Source: DASYQD01 sp963846495 (GTDB taxonomy: Bacteria; Acidobacteriota; Thermoanaerobaculia; Multivoradales; JAIOJS01). Taken from it: DNA of 64,000 nucleotides. Where the stretch lies: contig CAWJWP010000035.1 of NCBI GenBank assembly GCA_963846495.1, positions 62,001-126,000 of the forward strand, given 5' to 3'. The notes under the pieces were generated by a model, which was not told the origin of the DNA, searched no databases, and worked only from the letters and a program-made list of their open reading frames with translations. Positions 1-8,888 of the stretch are shown piece by piece. The stretch's first letter is position 1. Each line of letters starts with the position of its first letter. The position numbers were made by a program, and so were the translations under genes.

Positions 1-376
1 AGGCGCCGGTCGAGGCGTCGATGCTGATCGCGACGGACGAGCCCGGCCAGTCTTCCGCCGTGCCGTGCAGATAGACGAGCCGCGTCGGCGCATCGGTCGG
101 CGTCTCGCGGCCGTTGAGATAGAGCTTGAAGTCGGGTGCGAAGAGCCGGCCGCGCTCGAGGGCGAGGGCGAGCGGCCGTCCCTCGGCATCGCGCAAGCCG
201 GCGATGCGAACGAGCGCGCCGGGCGCGCTGTCCTGCGCCGCCCAGGCGAGCCCGATCGGCGTCGTCGCCTCGGCGTCGAGCGAGAGCAGCCGCGGCGCGG
301 GCGCGGCGGCGGCGGCGCCACCGACGGCGAGCAACAGGAGGAGGAGCAGCGACGAAGCGATGGCGTGACGTGGCAT
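1..376 (-). CDS. Secreted protein, N-terminal part only (cut by window edge)
   Basis: An open frame runs on the minus strand from ATG at 376 to the window edge without a stop (125 codons visible). It begins MPRH and a hydrophobic LLLLLLLAVGGAAAA core ending near APAPR, a clear Sec signal peptide. The following part has short blocks such as LERGRLFAPDFKLYLNGRE and YLHGTAEDWPGSSVAIS. This LErG..fapD...G, then ..GtaedwPGSSVAiS pattern resembles the pro-region of large secreted M12-type metalloproteases in Acidobacteriota, but the catalytic part lies outside the window. The family is therefore a guess; the gene and its export signal are well supported. It is divergent from phoB. Confidence 0.7.
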   Translation of the reverse strand, partial: MPRHAIASSLLLLLLLAVGGAAAAAPAPRLLSLDAEATTPIGLAWAAQDSAPGALVRIAGLRDAEGRPLALALERGRLFAPDFKLYLNGRETPTDAPTRLVYLHGTAEDWPGSSVAISIDASTGA

Positions 377-600
377 GAGGTCGTCTCCGAGTCCGTCGGA
401 ATTACGCGCGTGAAGAGTCATGGTACACCGCCATACGGTGGCTTGCGAGCGACAACAGCCACGCGCGCCGGGCCATTCCGATGAGCGACGACCTCGTCTC
501 ACGTCGGCAACCATCGCGCGGCGAGCCCACGGCCTCGCTAACGCTCGGGCGCCAGGCAGACCTGGCGCTTCCGCTTCGCGGCACCGCGGGTCCCTAGCCA

Positions 601-609
601 TGCTAGGTT
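601..609 (+). promoter_or_regulatory. Extended -10 element before phoB
   Basis: TGC followed by TAGGTT fits an extended -10 (TGnTAnnnT) and ends 7 bp before the phoB ATG at 617. Transcription would start at or next to the start codon, giving a leaderless mRNA. No good -35 is visible, as is common with extended -10 promoters. No Shine-Dalgarno sequence precedes this ATG, which agrees. Confidence 0.35.
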
Positions 610-616
610 TCGCCTC

Positions 617-1294
617 ATGCCGCCGCGCATCGCCGTCGTCGAAGACGAGCCGGACCTGGCCGAGGTGGTGCGTTACAACCTCACGCGCGAAGGTTTTCAA
701 GTCGACGTGCACGGCCGCGGCGACACGGCGCTCGAGGCGGTGCGGCGCCGGCCGCCCGACCTCATCGTGCTCGACCTCATGCTCCCAGGCCTCGACGGCT
801 TAGAGCTGACGCGGGCGCTCAAGCGCGACCCGGCGACGTCGCGCATCCGCCTGGTGATGCTCACCGCGCGCAGCGAAGAGGTCGACCGCGTCGTCGGCCT
901 CGAGCTGGGCGCCGACGACTACGTGAGCAAGCCGTTCAGCCCGCGCGAGCTGACGCTGCGCATCAAGGCGGTGCTGCGGCGCGGCGACGGCGCGCCGCCG
1001 CCGGTGGTGCTCGAGGCGGGCGGCATCCGGCTCGACCGCGCCGCGCACTCGGTGACGCTCAACGGCGAGCCGCTGGCGCTCACCGCCACCGAGTTCCGCC
1101 TGCTGCAGCTGCTGCTCGAGCGGCAGGGCCGCGTGCAGTCGCGGCCGCAGCTGCTGTCGGAGGTGTGGGGGTACGCCGAGGACGTCGACAGCCGCACCGT
1201 CGACACCCACGTGCGCAGGCTGCGCCGCAAGCTCGGCCCCGAGGCCGAGCGCGTGGAGACGGTGATCGGCGTCGGCTACCGGCTCCGCGGTTGA
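617..1294 (+). CDS. phoB: OmpR/PhoB-family response regulator
   Basis: A 225-residue response regulator. Receiver domain at about 4-120 with acidic residues E9/D10, phospho-acceptor D53 (VLDLMLPGLDG), T83 and K105 (YVSKPF). Winged-helix DNA-binding domain at about 130-224 with the LTATEFRLLQLLLE and DSRTVDTHVRRLRRKLG blocks of OmpR/PhoB proteins. The next gene, 66 bp downstream, is a PhoR-like histidine kinase, so the pair probably senses phosphate supply. Between them lies a four-fold 11-bp direct repeat that PhoB-type dimers could bind. The family is certain; the phosphate role rests on the PhoR architecture and the repeat. Confidence 0.85.
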   Translation: MPPRIAVVEDEPDLAEVVRYNLTREGFQVDVHGRGDTALEAVRRRPPDLIVLDLMLPGLDGLELTRALKRDPATSRIRLVMLTARSEEVDRVVGLELGADDYVSKPFSPRELTLRIKAVLRRGDGAPPPVVLEAGGIRLDRAAHSVTLNGEPLALTATEFRLLQLLLERQGRVQSRPQLLSEVWGYAEDVDSRTVDTHVRRLRRKLGPEAERVETVIGVGYRLRG

Positions 1295-1315
1295 GTCCGC
1301 TGCGCAGCGCGCCCT

Positions 1316-1354
1316 CAGAACCTCCGCTGAAACTCCTCTGAACGTCGGCTGAAG
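1316..1354 (+). promoter_or_regulatory. Pho-box-like array of four 11-bp direct repeats
   Basis: CAGAA at 1316 and CTGAA at 1327, 1338 and 1349 recur at exactly 11-bp spacing just before the phoR GTG at 1361. PhoB/PhoP regulators bind tandem half-sites once per helical turn (11 bp), so this looks like two adjacent dimer sites. The position points to autoregulation of phoR, by activation or roadblock. The half-site differs from the E. coli CTGTCAT. Confidence 0.55.
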
Positions 1355-1360
1355 CTCTCC

Positions 1361-3137
1361 GTGCGGCTCTCCTTCGCCAGCAAGCTGCGCCTCGCGCTCC
1401 TCTGGCCGGCGCTGGCGGCGCTGCTGGTCACCGGGCTGCTGCTCGCCTGGATCCTGCCGCGCCGCTTCGAGCGCGCCGCCGCCGCCGAGCTGCTGGAGAC
1501 GACGGCGCTGGTGGCGCCGCTCGCCGCGCAGCAGCTCGCGCAGGCCGCGCCGCCGTTACAGCCGTCGCACGAGCTACAGGCGTGGGTGCGCGGCATCGCC
1601 GGCAGCACGCAGCTCCGGCTGACGCTCATCCGCGGCGACGGCGTCGTGCTCGCCGACAGCTCGCGCCCGAGCGAGCCCGCGGTGCGGCGGATGGACAACC
1701 ATCGCGGCCGGCCCGAGGTGCTGCAGGCGCTGGCGCGCGGCAGCGGCACCGCCGTGCGGCGCAGCGACACCACCGGCCTCGCCTACGCCTACGCGGCGCG
1801 CAGCGTCGACCTGCCGCGCGGCGGCCGAGTGGTGGTGCGGCTGGCGGCGCCGATCCGCTCGCTGGCGGTGCTCGAAGCGCAGGTGGGCCGCGGCGCCGCG
1901 GTGGCGTTGCTGGCGGCGCTGCTCGTCACCGCCGTGCTTTCGTGGTGGGTGAGCCGCCGGCTCTTCCGTCCGCTCGCCGACCTCGTCGCCGGCGCCGAGC
2001 GCTTCGCCGGCGGCGAGCTCGGCTATCGCGTCAAGGTGCCGGAGGAGAGCGAGCTCGCAGCGCTCGGCGGCGCGCTCAACCGGCTCGCCGAGCACGCCGA
2101 GGCGCAGCTCGGGGCGGCCGAGCGCGAGCGCGACCAGCTGCGCTCGATCCTCGCCAGCATGGCCGAGGGCGTGCTCGTCACCGACGCCGAAGGGCGGGCG
2201 CTGCTCGCCAACCCGGCGTTCGAGCGGCTGTTCGGCATCCGCGGCAGCGTCGCCGGCAAGCTGCCCATCGAGCTGGCGCGCGAGCCGGCGCTGCAGCAGC
2301 TCGTCGCCGAGACGCTGCGCACGCGCGCGGCCGGCGCCGCCGAGCTGGTGATCGAGCGCGGCGAGCGGCGCCACGTCGCGCTGCTCGCCTCGCCGCTGGG
2401 CAGGAGCAGCGGCGTCGTCGTGGTGGCGCGCGACGTCTCGCCGTTCATCCGGCTCACCGAGATGCGTCGCGACTTCGTCGCCAACGTCTCGCACGAGCTG
2501 AAGACGCCGCTGGCAGCCATCCGCGGCATGGCGGAGACGCTGCGCGACGGCGCGTTGGGTGATCTCGAAACGGCCGACCGCTTCCTGGCCCGCATGCTCG
2601 ACCAGTGCGGGCGGCTGCAGGCGCTCGTCGACGACCTGCTGACGCTGTCGCGCCTCGAGAGCTCCGCAGGAACGCAAGAGCCGCAGCCCGTCGACCTCCG
2701 TGAGCTGGCGGACGTGGCGAGCGAGGTCGTGGCGCCGACGGCCGCCGAACGCGACGTCACCGTCGAGGTGGTCGCTGGCGAAGAGAAGCTGCCCGGCGAC
2801 GCCGACGCGCTCGAGCGGCTGCTAGTGAACCTGCTCGACAACGCGGTCAAGTACAACCGGCCCGGCGGCGCGGTTCGGCTCGAAGTGCACCGCGCCGGCG
2901 ACGAGATCGTCGTCGAAGTGCGCGACACCGGCATCGGCATCGCGCCCGAGCACCTGCCGCGCATCTTCGAGCGCTTCTACCGCGTCGACCGCGCCCGCTC
3001 GCGCGGCGAAGGCGGCACCGGCCTCGGCCTCGCCATCGTCAAGCACGTCGCCCAACTCCACGGCGGCCGCGTCGAGGTCGAAAGCGAGCCGGGCAAAGGG
3101 CTCGACCTTCCGCGTCGTCTTGCCGGCGGCGCGGTAG
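1361..3137 (+). CDS. phoR: PhoR-like sensor histidine kinase (one frameshift near its end)
   Basis: Starts with GTG at 1361. Membrane segments at about residues 8-30 and 170-195 flank a periplasmic part; then HAMP (about 200-250), PAS-like region (about 265-360), HisKA with H378 (NVSHELKTPLAAIRG) and a HATPase domain with NLLDNAVKYN, DTGIGI and GTGLGLAIVKH. The frame is broken at about 3101: one extra base after GKG. Removing it gives the usual ending STFRVVLPAAR and a stop at 3135-3137 (591 residues). Uncorrected, the frame runs to 3346 into the convergent gene, with Pro/Arg-rich nonsense. A base-calling error is the likeliest cause. It pairs with the regulator at 617-1294. Confidence 0.85.
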
Positions 3138-3195
3138 GCGGGCTCCGCGCCCGCCGATTGGCTCGAGAAAGCGGACGGCGGGTTCAGAACCCGCC
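3137..3195. terminator. Two tandem hairpins between convergent genes (dispersed repeat type)
   Basis: Two perfect or near-perfect hairpins: GGCGGGC/GCCCGCC at 3137-3155 and GGCGGGTTC-A-GAACCCGCC at 3177-3195. They fill the gap between the corrected end of phoR and the end of the convergent acyltransferase gene. There is no T-tract, so this may act as a bidirectional stem terminator, or simply be a dispersed palindromic repeat that settled between converging genes. Confidence 0.5.
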
Positions 3196-4596
3196 CTACA
3201 CCTCGGCGAGCACCGGTTGCGGCGCCGCGGTGCCCTTGAGCTCTTCGAGGAAGTGCAGCTCTTCCTCGAAGCCGGCGACGATCGCTTCGGGGTCGGGGAT
3301 GAGGTTGGCGTCGCTCGCCACGCCGACGCGCACCTGGCCGGCGTAGGTGATGATGCTGATGCCGAGCCCGAGGCGGCCGCTCTGGGGCACCCAGAAGACG
3401 ATGCCCGAGATGGCCTGGCCGGCGACGTAGAGCGGCCGCGCCGGCCCCGGCACGCTGGTGAGCACCGCCGTGCCCTTGGTGCCGAAGATGCGGATCACCA
3501 GGTCCTGCAGCGCCTTCGGCACGCGGCCCAGGAGGCCGAGCACGTTGAGCACCACGACCGGCTCGAGCGAGTGCTTGATCGCGCGCATGCGGCGCTGCAC
3601 CTCGAGGAGGCGCGCCCGTGGCTCGCCGATCCCCACCGGCAGCGGCAGGAAAACGAGGCCGAAGCAGTTGCCGAGCTCGCTCATCTCCTCGAGCGGCCGC
3701 AGCGACACCGGCACGACGGCGCGGAACGACAGGCCGTCGACGCGCTGGCCGCGCCGCTCGAGGTAGCGACGCAGGCCGCCCGAGATGGTGGCGAGCAGCA
3801 CGTCGTTGACGGTGCCGCCGACCGCGGCCTTGGCGAGCCGCACTTCCTCGAGCGGCACGGCGCGGCTCCACGCCACGCACTTGCGGCCGCCGAGCTTTCC
3901 CTTGAGCGGCGTGCGCGGGTCGGGCCACCGGCCGGCGAGCTTGGCGAAGGCGGGCACCGAGCCGGCGCGGCGGAGCCAGGGCTTGGTGGCGGCCAGCATC
4001 TCCGCCGGCTTGGCGAGTAAGCGCGCCCCCTCGGGGAGCAGCCGCTGGAGATGCTCGAGGGCGTCGTGATGCGAGAGCGGTACGTCGCCGAAGAGGTCGG
4101 CCAACGGGTTCTCGCTACCCCAGGCGCCCTTGCCTTGCCGCAGGTCGGCGTCGGCGTCGAGGTCGGTGATGGCGAGTGTGAGCACCATCAACGCCATGCC
4201 GTCGCCCATGCAGTGGTGGAGACGCCAGAGCAGCGCCGAGCCGCCGTAGTAGCCGTGCACCAGCTGCACCTGCCAGAGCGGCCGTTCGAGCGGGAGCGGC
4301 TTGCCCATCTCCTCCGCCGCGAGAGCGCGCAGCTCGTCGTCGCCGCTGCCGGGCGGCAGCGAGCGCTCGACGACGTGATCGCCGACGTCGAAGGCGGGCG
4401 CCTCCTCCCAATCCCAGTGCGTCGAGGAGCGCCGTACCGCGCGCTGCCGGAAGCGGCGCACCTGGCCGAGACGCGCGGCCAGCATGTGATGCACCCGCGC
4501 ACGGTCGAGCGGCGCGTCGAAGAACATCACGCCGTTGATGACCATCAGGTTCGCCGGCTCGTCCATGCGCAGCCAGGCGCGGTCGATGGGCTTCAT
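3196..4596 (-). CDS. Wax ester synthase / diacylglycerol acyltransferase (WS/DGAT)
   Basis: A 466-residue acyl-CoA-dependent acyltransferase that makes wax esters or triacylglycerols. The N-terminus (MKPIDRAWLRMDEPANLMVI) is typical of the family. The catalytic HHxxxDG motif is intact (HHCMGDG, H127/H128/D132). The C-terminal half carries the NDVLLATISGGLRRYL and PLYVAGQAI regions of the second WS/DGAT domain. Length matches the usual 450-480 residues. A possible -10 (TAGAAT, minus strand, 4657-4662) lies about 60 bp upstream. With the PHA-granule operon 3.7 kb away it suggests carbon storage as neutral lipid and polyester. Specificity for wax or triacylglycerol cannot be read from the sequence. 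Confidence 0.92.
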   Translation of the reverse strand: MKPIDRAWLRMDEPANLMVINGVMFFDAPLDRARVHHMLAARLGQVRRFRQRAVRRSSTHWDWEEAPAFDVGDHVVERSLPPGSGDDELRALAAEEMGKPLPLERPLWQVQLVHGYYGGSALLWRLHHCMGDGMALMVLTLAITDLDADADLRQGKGAWGSENPLADLFGDVPLSHHDALEHLQRLLPEGARLLAKPAEMLAATKPWLRRAGSVPAFAKLAGRWPDPRTPLKGKLGGRKCVAWSRAVPLEEVRLAKAAVGGTVNDVLLATISGGLRRYLERRGQRVDGLSFRAVVPVSLRPLEEMSELGNCFGLVFLPLPVGIGEPRARLLEVQRRMRAIKHSLEPVVVLNVLGLLGRVPKALQDLVIRIFGTKGTAVLTSVPGPARPLYVAGQAISGIVFWVPQSGRLGLGISIITYAGQVRVGVASDANLIPDPEAIVAGFEEELHFLEELKGTAAPQPVLAEV

Positions 4597-4808
4597 CGGC
4601 TCGACGCGCGGCGGCGCGGCTGGCGGAGAGCGGCTCGCTGGCGGTCAACAGGGCGGATTCTAGCGCCGGCATCCGGCGTTGCCCGCCAGACCGCGTCGTC
4701 ACCCGTCTTGACTCGCCGTCGCTTGCTGGCTAGCGTGACGCCCTCTTCCACAAACGAAGGTCGGCGCGGCCCGGTAGCGCCTTACTGGTGCGTCAGGAGG
4801 TCATCGTC

Positions 4809-6954
4809 ATGGGTGAGCAGTCGCCGTTGGAAGCGCAATGGGTTCCCGATCCCGTGGAGCCGGGCGACGAGGGGCCGTGCCTCCGCTGCGGTGCGAGTCC
4901 CGCGCGCACCAACCAATACATGTACGTGATGTCCTTCTTGCTCTTCACGCGGCACGCGACCTACGAGGCGCGGCTCTGCCGCGGCTGCGCGACCCGCATC
5001 GGGTTCACCGAGCTGGGCAAGTCGGCGCTCTTGGGCTGGTGGGGCATCCCGTGGGGCCTGCTCACCTTCGGCGCCATCTTCAAGAACGTACGCTCGCTCT
5101 TCCGCTGGTCGACGCTGCCCAAGGCGGCGGTGCCGCTCCTCGGCCTGCTCGCCTTCGCCGCCCCCGTCGGCGTGGCCGCCTGGCTGATGCAGGACCAGCT
5201 GCGCACGGAGGAGGCCAAGAAGACCGGTGATTGGGGCTCCGAGGAGGTCGTCAAGCTGATCGAGCAGGGGCACGAGCAGAGCGACCAAGGCAAGCCCGCG
5301 GAGGCGCTGGCGCTCTACCTGAAGGCATACGAGCAGGTCCCCAACTCGAGCAACCTGAACGCCTCGCTCGCCACGACCTACGTCAACCTCGGCGAGCTCG
5401 ACAAGGCGCTGCGCCATGCCGCGCGGGCGGAAGAGCTGGCGCCGAACCGGCTCAGCCACGCCGCCCTACATGGCTGGCTGCTGCAACGCACGGGCGACAC
5501 GGAAGCGGCGCGCCTCAAGGCGAAGGCGATCGCCGGCCGGGAGCCACAGGAGCCCATGGATGCGGAGTGGATGGCCGATCTCTACTTCGAGCTCGAGGAC
5601 TGGCCGGCGCTCGAGGCCGCCGCGCGAACGGCGGTGCAGAAGTTCCCCGACGCGCCCTACTTCCCGCCCCAGCAACTGCTCGCCCTGCTCGGCCGCGACG
5701 ATCTTGCGGGCTACGCCGCCGCCCGCGAGGCGCTGAAGGACAAGCTCGATCCGGCGAACGAGAGCGCCGATCTCGCCTTCACGATCCATGCGTTGCGCAC
5801 GGCGCCTGATCCGCCAATGGAGCAAGTGTTCGCCCGCTGGACCGGAAAGGGCTATTCGGAGGTGGCGATGCGGCAGCTGGTGACGGCGACCGAGCGCGCC
5901 GGCCATCTCGAGGCGGCGCGCGCCAAGGTGCGCAGCTGGCTGCGTGCCAAGGAGACCCCCGGCGACGCTTGGATGCAGGCCTGGCAGTGGCTGCCCGAGC
6001 CGGTGCTCAACGCCGACCTCGACGCCTACCTGGCGGTGCGGCACGAGCCGGCGCCGACTTTCGTGCGCATCAACTCGCTCGACCCGCTGCGCGACGGTCC
6101 GCGGCGGCGCGCGCTGGCGGCGGCCGCGCGCGACGCCGAGCATCCGCTCGCCTCGACCCTGGACGCGATCTACATCTACGAAGCGCGGCGAGGGGAAACA
6201 GCGGCGGCCTGGCAGGCGGACATGCGGCAGCACCTCGCCGCCCATCCGGACCACGCCAGCTGTCGGCTCGCGCTCGCCAACGACGTGCTCGACGACGATC
6301 CGGCGGCGGCCCTCGCGATGCTCGAGGAGATCGCCAAGGGAGCGCCCGCCGAGCTGACGGCGTCGATCGGCCTGGCGCGCGCCGAAGTGCTGACCGCCGA
6401 GGGGAAGAGCGTGCTGGCCGCCCAAGCCATGGCCGCCGCCGAGGAAGTCGTCCGGGAACGATCCAGACGTCGTCACGCGGGCGGAGATGATGCGCATCGA
6501 GCTCGCGCTGGCCGAAGGCGATGGCGCCGCCGTGCACCAGCACGTCGCCGCTATCGACGCCGCCAACGCCGAGGCACGCGCCGCGGCGTTGGTGCTGCAG
6601 TGGAGCAATCAGCTCGCGGCGCGCCGACCGATCACCTATCAGGCCGACGTCGACGCTTGGCTCGCCGCCGCCAACGTCGACGAGCTGCGCGGCAGCCTCT
6701 CGCGCTCGACACAAGCCTTGTTGATGCTCGAAGGCAAGACCGACGCCGCGACGGTGGCGCTGGCGGTGGGGCCGGAGGTGTCGCCGACGCTCGCCTGGGT
6801 CACCCTGCTGCGCGACGCGGCCCGCCGCGGCGACGCCGACGCCGCGGCGATCGACGCGGTGGCCGACGGAGCGTCGCGCTACGCCTGGGCGACGCGCGTC
6901 GCCCGGGTCGTCCGCGCGCGGCGAGCGAAGACGGTGGCGCTCGCGAGCAGCTGA
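4809..6954 (+). CDS. Membrane-anchored TPR protein with a zinc-ribbon-like N-terminus (one frameshift)
   Basis: ATG at 4809 is preceded by AGGAGG at 4795-4800, which fixes the start. Residues about 25-70 hold two CxxC pairs (CLRCG and CRGCA), possibly a metal-binding ribbon, around a hydrophobic stretch; a second membrane segment (VPLLGLLAFAAPVGVAAWLM) lies near residue 115. From about residue 140 there are TPR-like helical repeats (AEALALYLKAYEQVPNSSN; AELALAPN-like spacing). The frame breaks near 6454, in a GGG run, by one extra base; coding continues in another frame (MMRIELALAEGDGAAVHQH) to the stop at 6952-6954, about 714 residues in all. I do not recognise a specific function; it probably scaffolds a membrane complex. 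Confidence 0.7.
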
Positions 6955-6995
6955 TTCACGCGCGACGAAACCAGAGGCGAACCCGAGGCGGCGGC

Positions 6996-8273
6996 TCAGG
7001 ACGCCGCGTCGAGGAGGCCTTCGAGCTTGTCGAGAGAGGCGCTCAGCCGCCCGAACGTGTCGTCCGCGACGCGATCGTGGTGCCCATTGCGGCGTGACCC
7101 CAAGACGTCCCACACCGTGCGCTCGTCGTCGGCGAGCACTTCGTGACGCAGCTGCATGCCGTGGCGCTCGAGCACCGGCTCGAGCGTTGCCGCCCGCTCG
7201 CGCAGGTCGCGGCGGGTGGCGAGGTAGGCGTGCTCGCACACCGCCTTGCGCGAGGAGAAGGTGAAGACGTTGGTGAAGAACATCCGGTGGTCGTCGCGGC
7301 GCGGCTCGAAGAGCACCACGTCGGCGTCGGGGTAGCGCTCGCGGTAAGCGGCGAGGCCCACCTGCAGGCGCGAGTGGATGAGGGTGCGGAAGGTCTGCGC
7401 CAGCACGGCGGCGAGGCCGCGGTCGACGAGCTGCCCCTCGGCGTTCGGCGCGCCGGCGTAGAGGTCGACGGGCACGATCGGGTTGACGCAGAGCACCAGC
7501 TTGGCGCCCGCCTCGAGCGCGACCGAGGCGTGCAGCGTCTTGAGCAGGATGCCGTCGACGTAGTGGCGGCCGTCGATCTCGACCGGCGGATAGAGACCCG
7601 GCAGCGCCATGCTGGCCTGCACCGCGGTGGAGATCGGCACGTGGTCGTGGCCGGGATCGCCGAAGCAGACGGCGGCGCCGCTCTCGAGCTCGGTGGCGAC
7701 GACGGCGAGCCGCCGCGGCAGCGCGCGGAAGTCGTCGGTGCGGCCCGAGCGCGCGTAGAGACGGCGCAGGTAATCGCGGACGGGCTCGTTGTCGAGCACC
7801 GCCACCGGCAGTGCGCGGGTGAGGCGCAGCAACGAGTCGGAGAGCGCGAGGTCGCCCGACTGGCGCGCCCAGTCGCGCAGCGCGTCGACGAGGAGGCCGG
7901 GCACGCGCGAGCCGCGGCGGAAGAACTCGCCGAGCGCGGGCTGGAAGAAGGTCTCGGGCAGGAACGGATGGTCCTCGTCGCCACGGAGGGCGGCCGCGCT
8001 GCCGTTGGTGCCGGAGAGCGCGCCGCGTTCGCCGACGAGCGCTGCGCACATGTCGCGCACGGCGATCTGGTTGGCGAGGTTGGCGGCGATGCAGGCGCCG
8101 GCGGAGACGCCGACGTAGACCTCCATCGCGTTGAGGTCGAGGCCGGCGATGGACTCTTCGAGCGCGCGTAGCGCGCCGATCTCGTAGATGGCGCCCTCGG
8201 GGGCGCCGCCGGCGAGCGCCAGGCCGATCCGGTGCGAAGCCGAACCCGGGGCGCTGCCGGCGGGAAGGCTCAC
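6996..8273 (-). CDS. Patatin-like phospholipase
   Basis: A 425-residue serine hydrolase. The oxyanion-hole glycine-rich segment (LALAGGAPEGAIYEIG) and the nucleophile elbow GVSAG lie in the first 60 residues, and a DG motif (YVDGILLKT) supplies the catalytic Asp of the Ser-Asp dyad. The family usually has DGG or DGA; DGI here is slightly unusual. GTG at 8273 overlaps the TGA of the phasin gene (GTGA), so it is translationally coupled to phasin and phaR. In PHA clusters patatin-type proteins may act on granule surface lipids or as depolymerase-like enzymes; the context suggests storage-granule turnover, but this is inference. Confidence 0.82.
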   Translation of the reverse strand: MSLPAGSAPGSASHRIGLALAGGAPEGAIYEIGALRALEESIAGLDLNAMEVYVGVSAGACIAANLANQIAVRDMCAALVGERGALSGTNGSAAALRGDEDHPFLPETFFQPALGEFFRRGSRVPGLLVDALRDWARQSGDLALSDSLLRLTRALPVAVLDNEPVRDYLRRLYARSGRTDDFRALPRRLAVVATELESGAAVCFGDPGHDHVPISTAVQASMALPGLYPPVEIDGRHYVDGILLKTLHASVALEAGAKLVLCVNPIVPVDLYAGAPNAEGQLVDRGLAAVLAQTFRTLIHSRLQVGLAAYRERYPDADVVLFEPRRDDHRMFFTNVFTFSSRKAVCEHAYLATRRDLRERAATLEPVLERHGMQLRHEVLADDERTVWDVLGSRRNGHHDRVADDTFGRLSASLDKLEGLLDAAS

Positions 8274-8863
8274 GGCCGGGTGGTGACTACGTCGGTCGTG
8301 GTGGCGACGACGTCTTTCGTCGTGCTGATCTCGGGAGCGGCGGCAGATGCGGCGCTCGCCTTCGACGCCCCAGCCGGCTTGGACGCCGCGCCCGCGGCCG
8401 GCTTCTTCGCGCCGCCTCGGCTGGAGCCGGTCCCGCCGCCGCCGCCCGACGGCTTACTCCCCTGCGTTGCGCGCGCCCGCTCGACGGCGCGGGTGAGCTC
8501 CTCGATACGGCGCGACAGCGCGTTGATCTCTTCGCGGGTCGGCACGCCGATGCGGTGCATGGCCTTGGCGAGCTTGTCGTCGAAGGCGCCGCCGAGCTGC
8601 TCCCACGCGCCCTCTGCCGCGCGCCGCGCGCGATCCGCGGTCTCCTCGGCCACCTTCTTGGCGCGGCCGCTCGCGGCTTCGGCGTCCTTCTTCGCTTCCT
8701 TGAGCTTCTGCTTGCCTTCGGCCTCGAAGCGCTCGCCTTGCTCGACGAGGGTCTTGAAGAGCTTCGAGCCTTCCTGCTCCGCCGTCGCCAGCGCGCCGAG
8801 GCCGGCGAGCCAGATCTTGTGAGCGGACTCGCGCACGTCACCCTGCCAGTTCTTCTTCGCCAT
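8270..8863 (-). CDS. Phasin (PHA granule-associated protein)
   Basis: A 197-residue protein starting at ATG 8863 with GGGAGGT upstream. Residues 1-110 (WLAGLGALATAEQEGSKLF; coiled-coil helices rich in E, K, A) match the PhaF/PhaI-type phasin family. The tail from about 140 is a Lys/Ala/Gly/Ser-rich, AlgP/PhaF-like basic region that may bind DNA. The N-terminal amphipathic helices coat the polyester granule. It lies 25 bp after phaR and overlaps the patatin gene by 4 bp. No PHA synthase gene is in the window. Confidence 0.85.
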   Translation of the reverse strand: MAKKNWQGDVRESAHKIWLAGLGALATAEQEGSKLFKTLVEQGERFEAEGKQKLKEAKKDAEAASGRAKKVAEETADRARRAAEGAWEQLGGAFDDKLAKAMHRIGVPTREEINALSRRIEELTRAVERARATQGSKPSGGGGGTGSSRGGAKKPAAGAASKPAGASKASAASAAAPEISTTKDVVATTTDVVTTRP

Positions 8864-8888
8864 CGCTCGACCTCCCGGTCGGATCAGT

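Noticed and set aside
3138..3346. Extra 70-residue C-terminal tail on the PhoR-like kinase
   Set aside because: It arises from a single-base frameshift: the alternative frame ends as normal histidine kinases do, and the tail runs into a hairpin repeat and the convergent gene.
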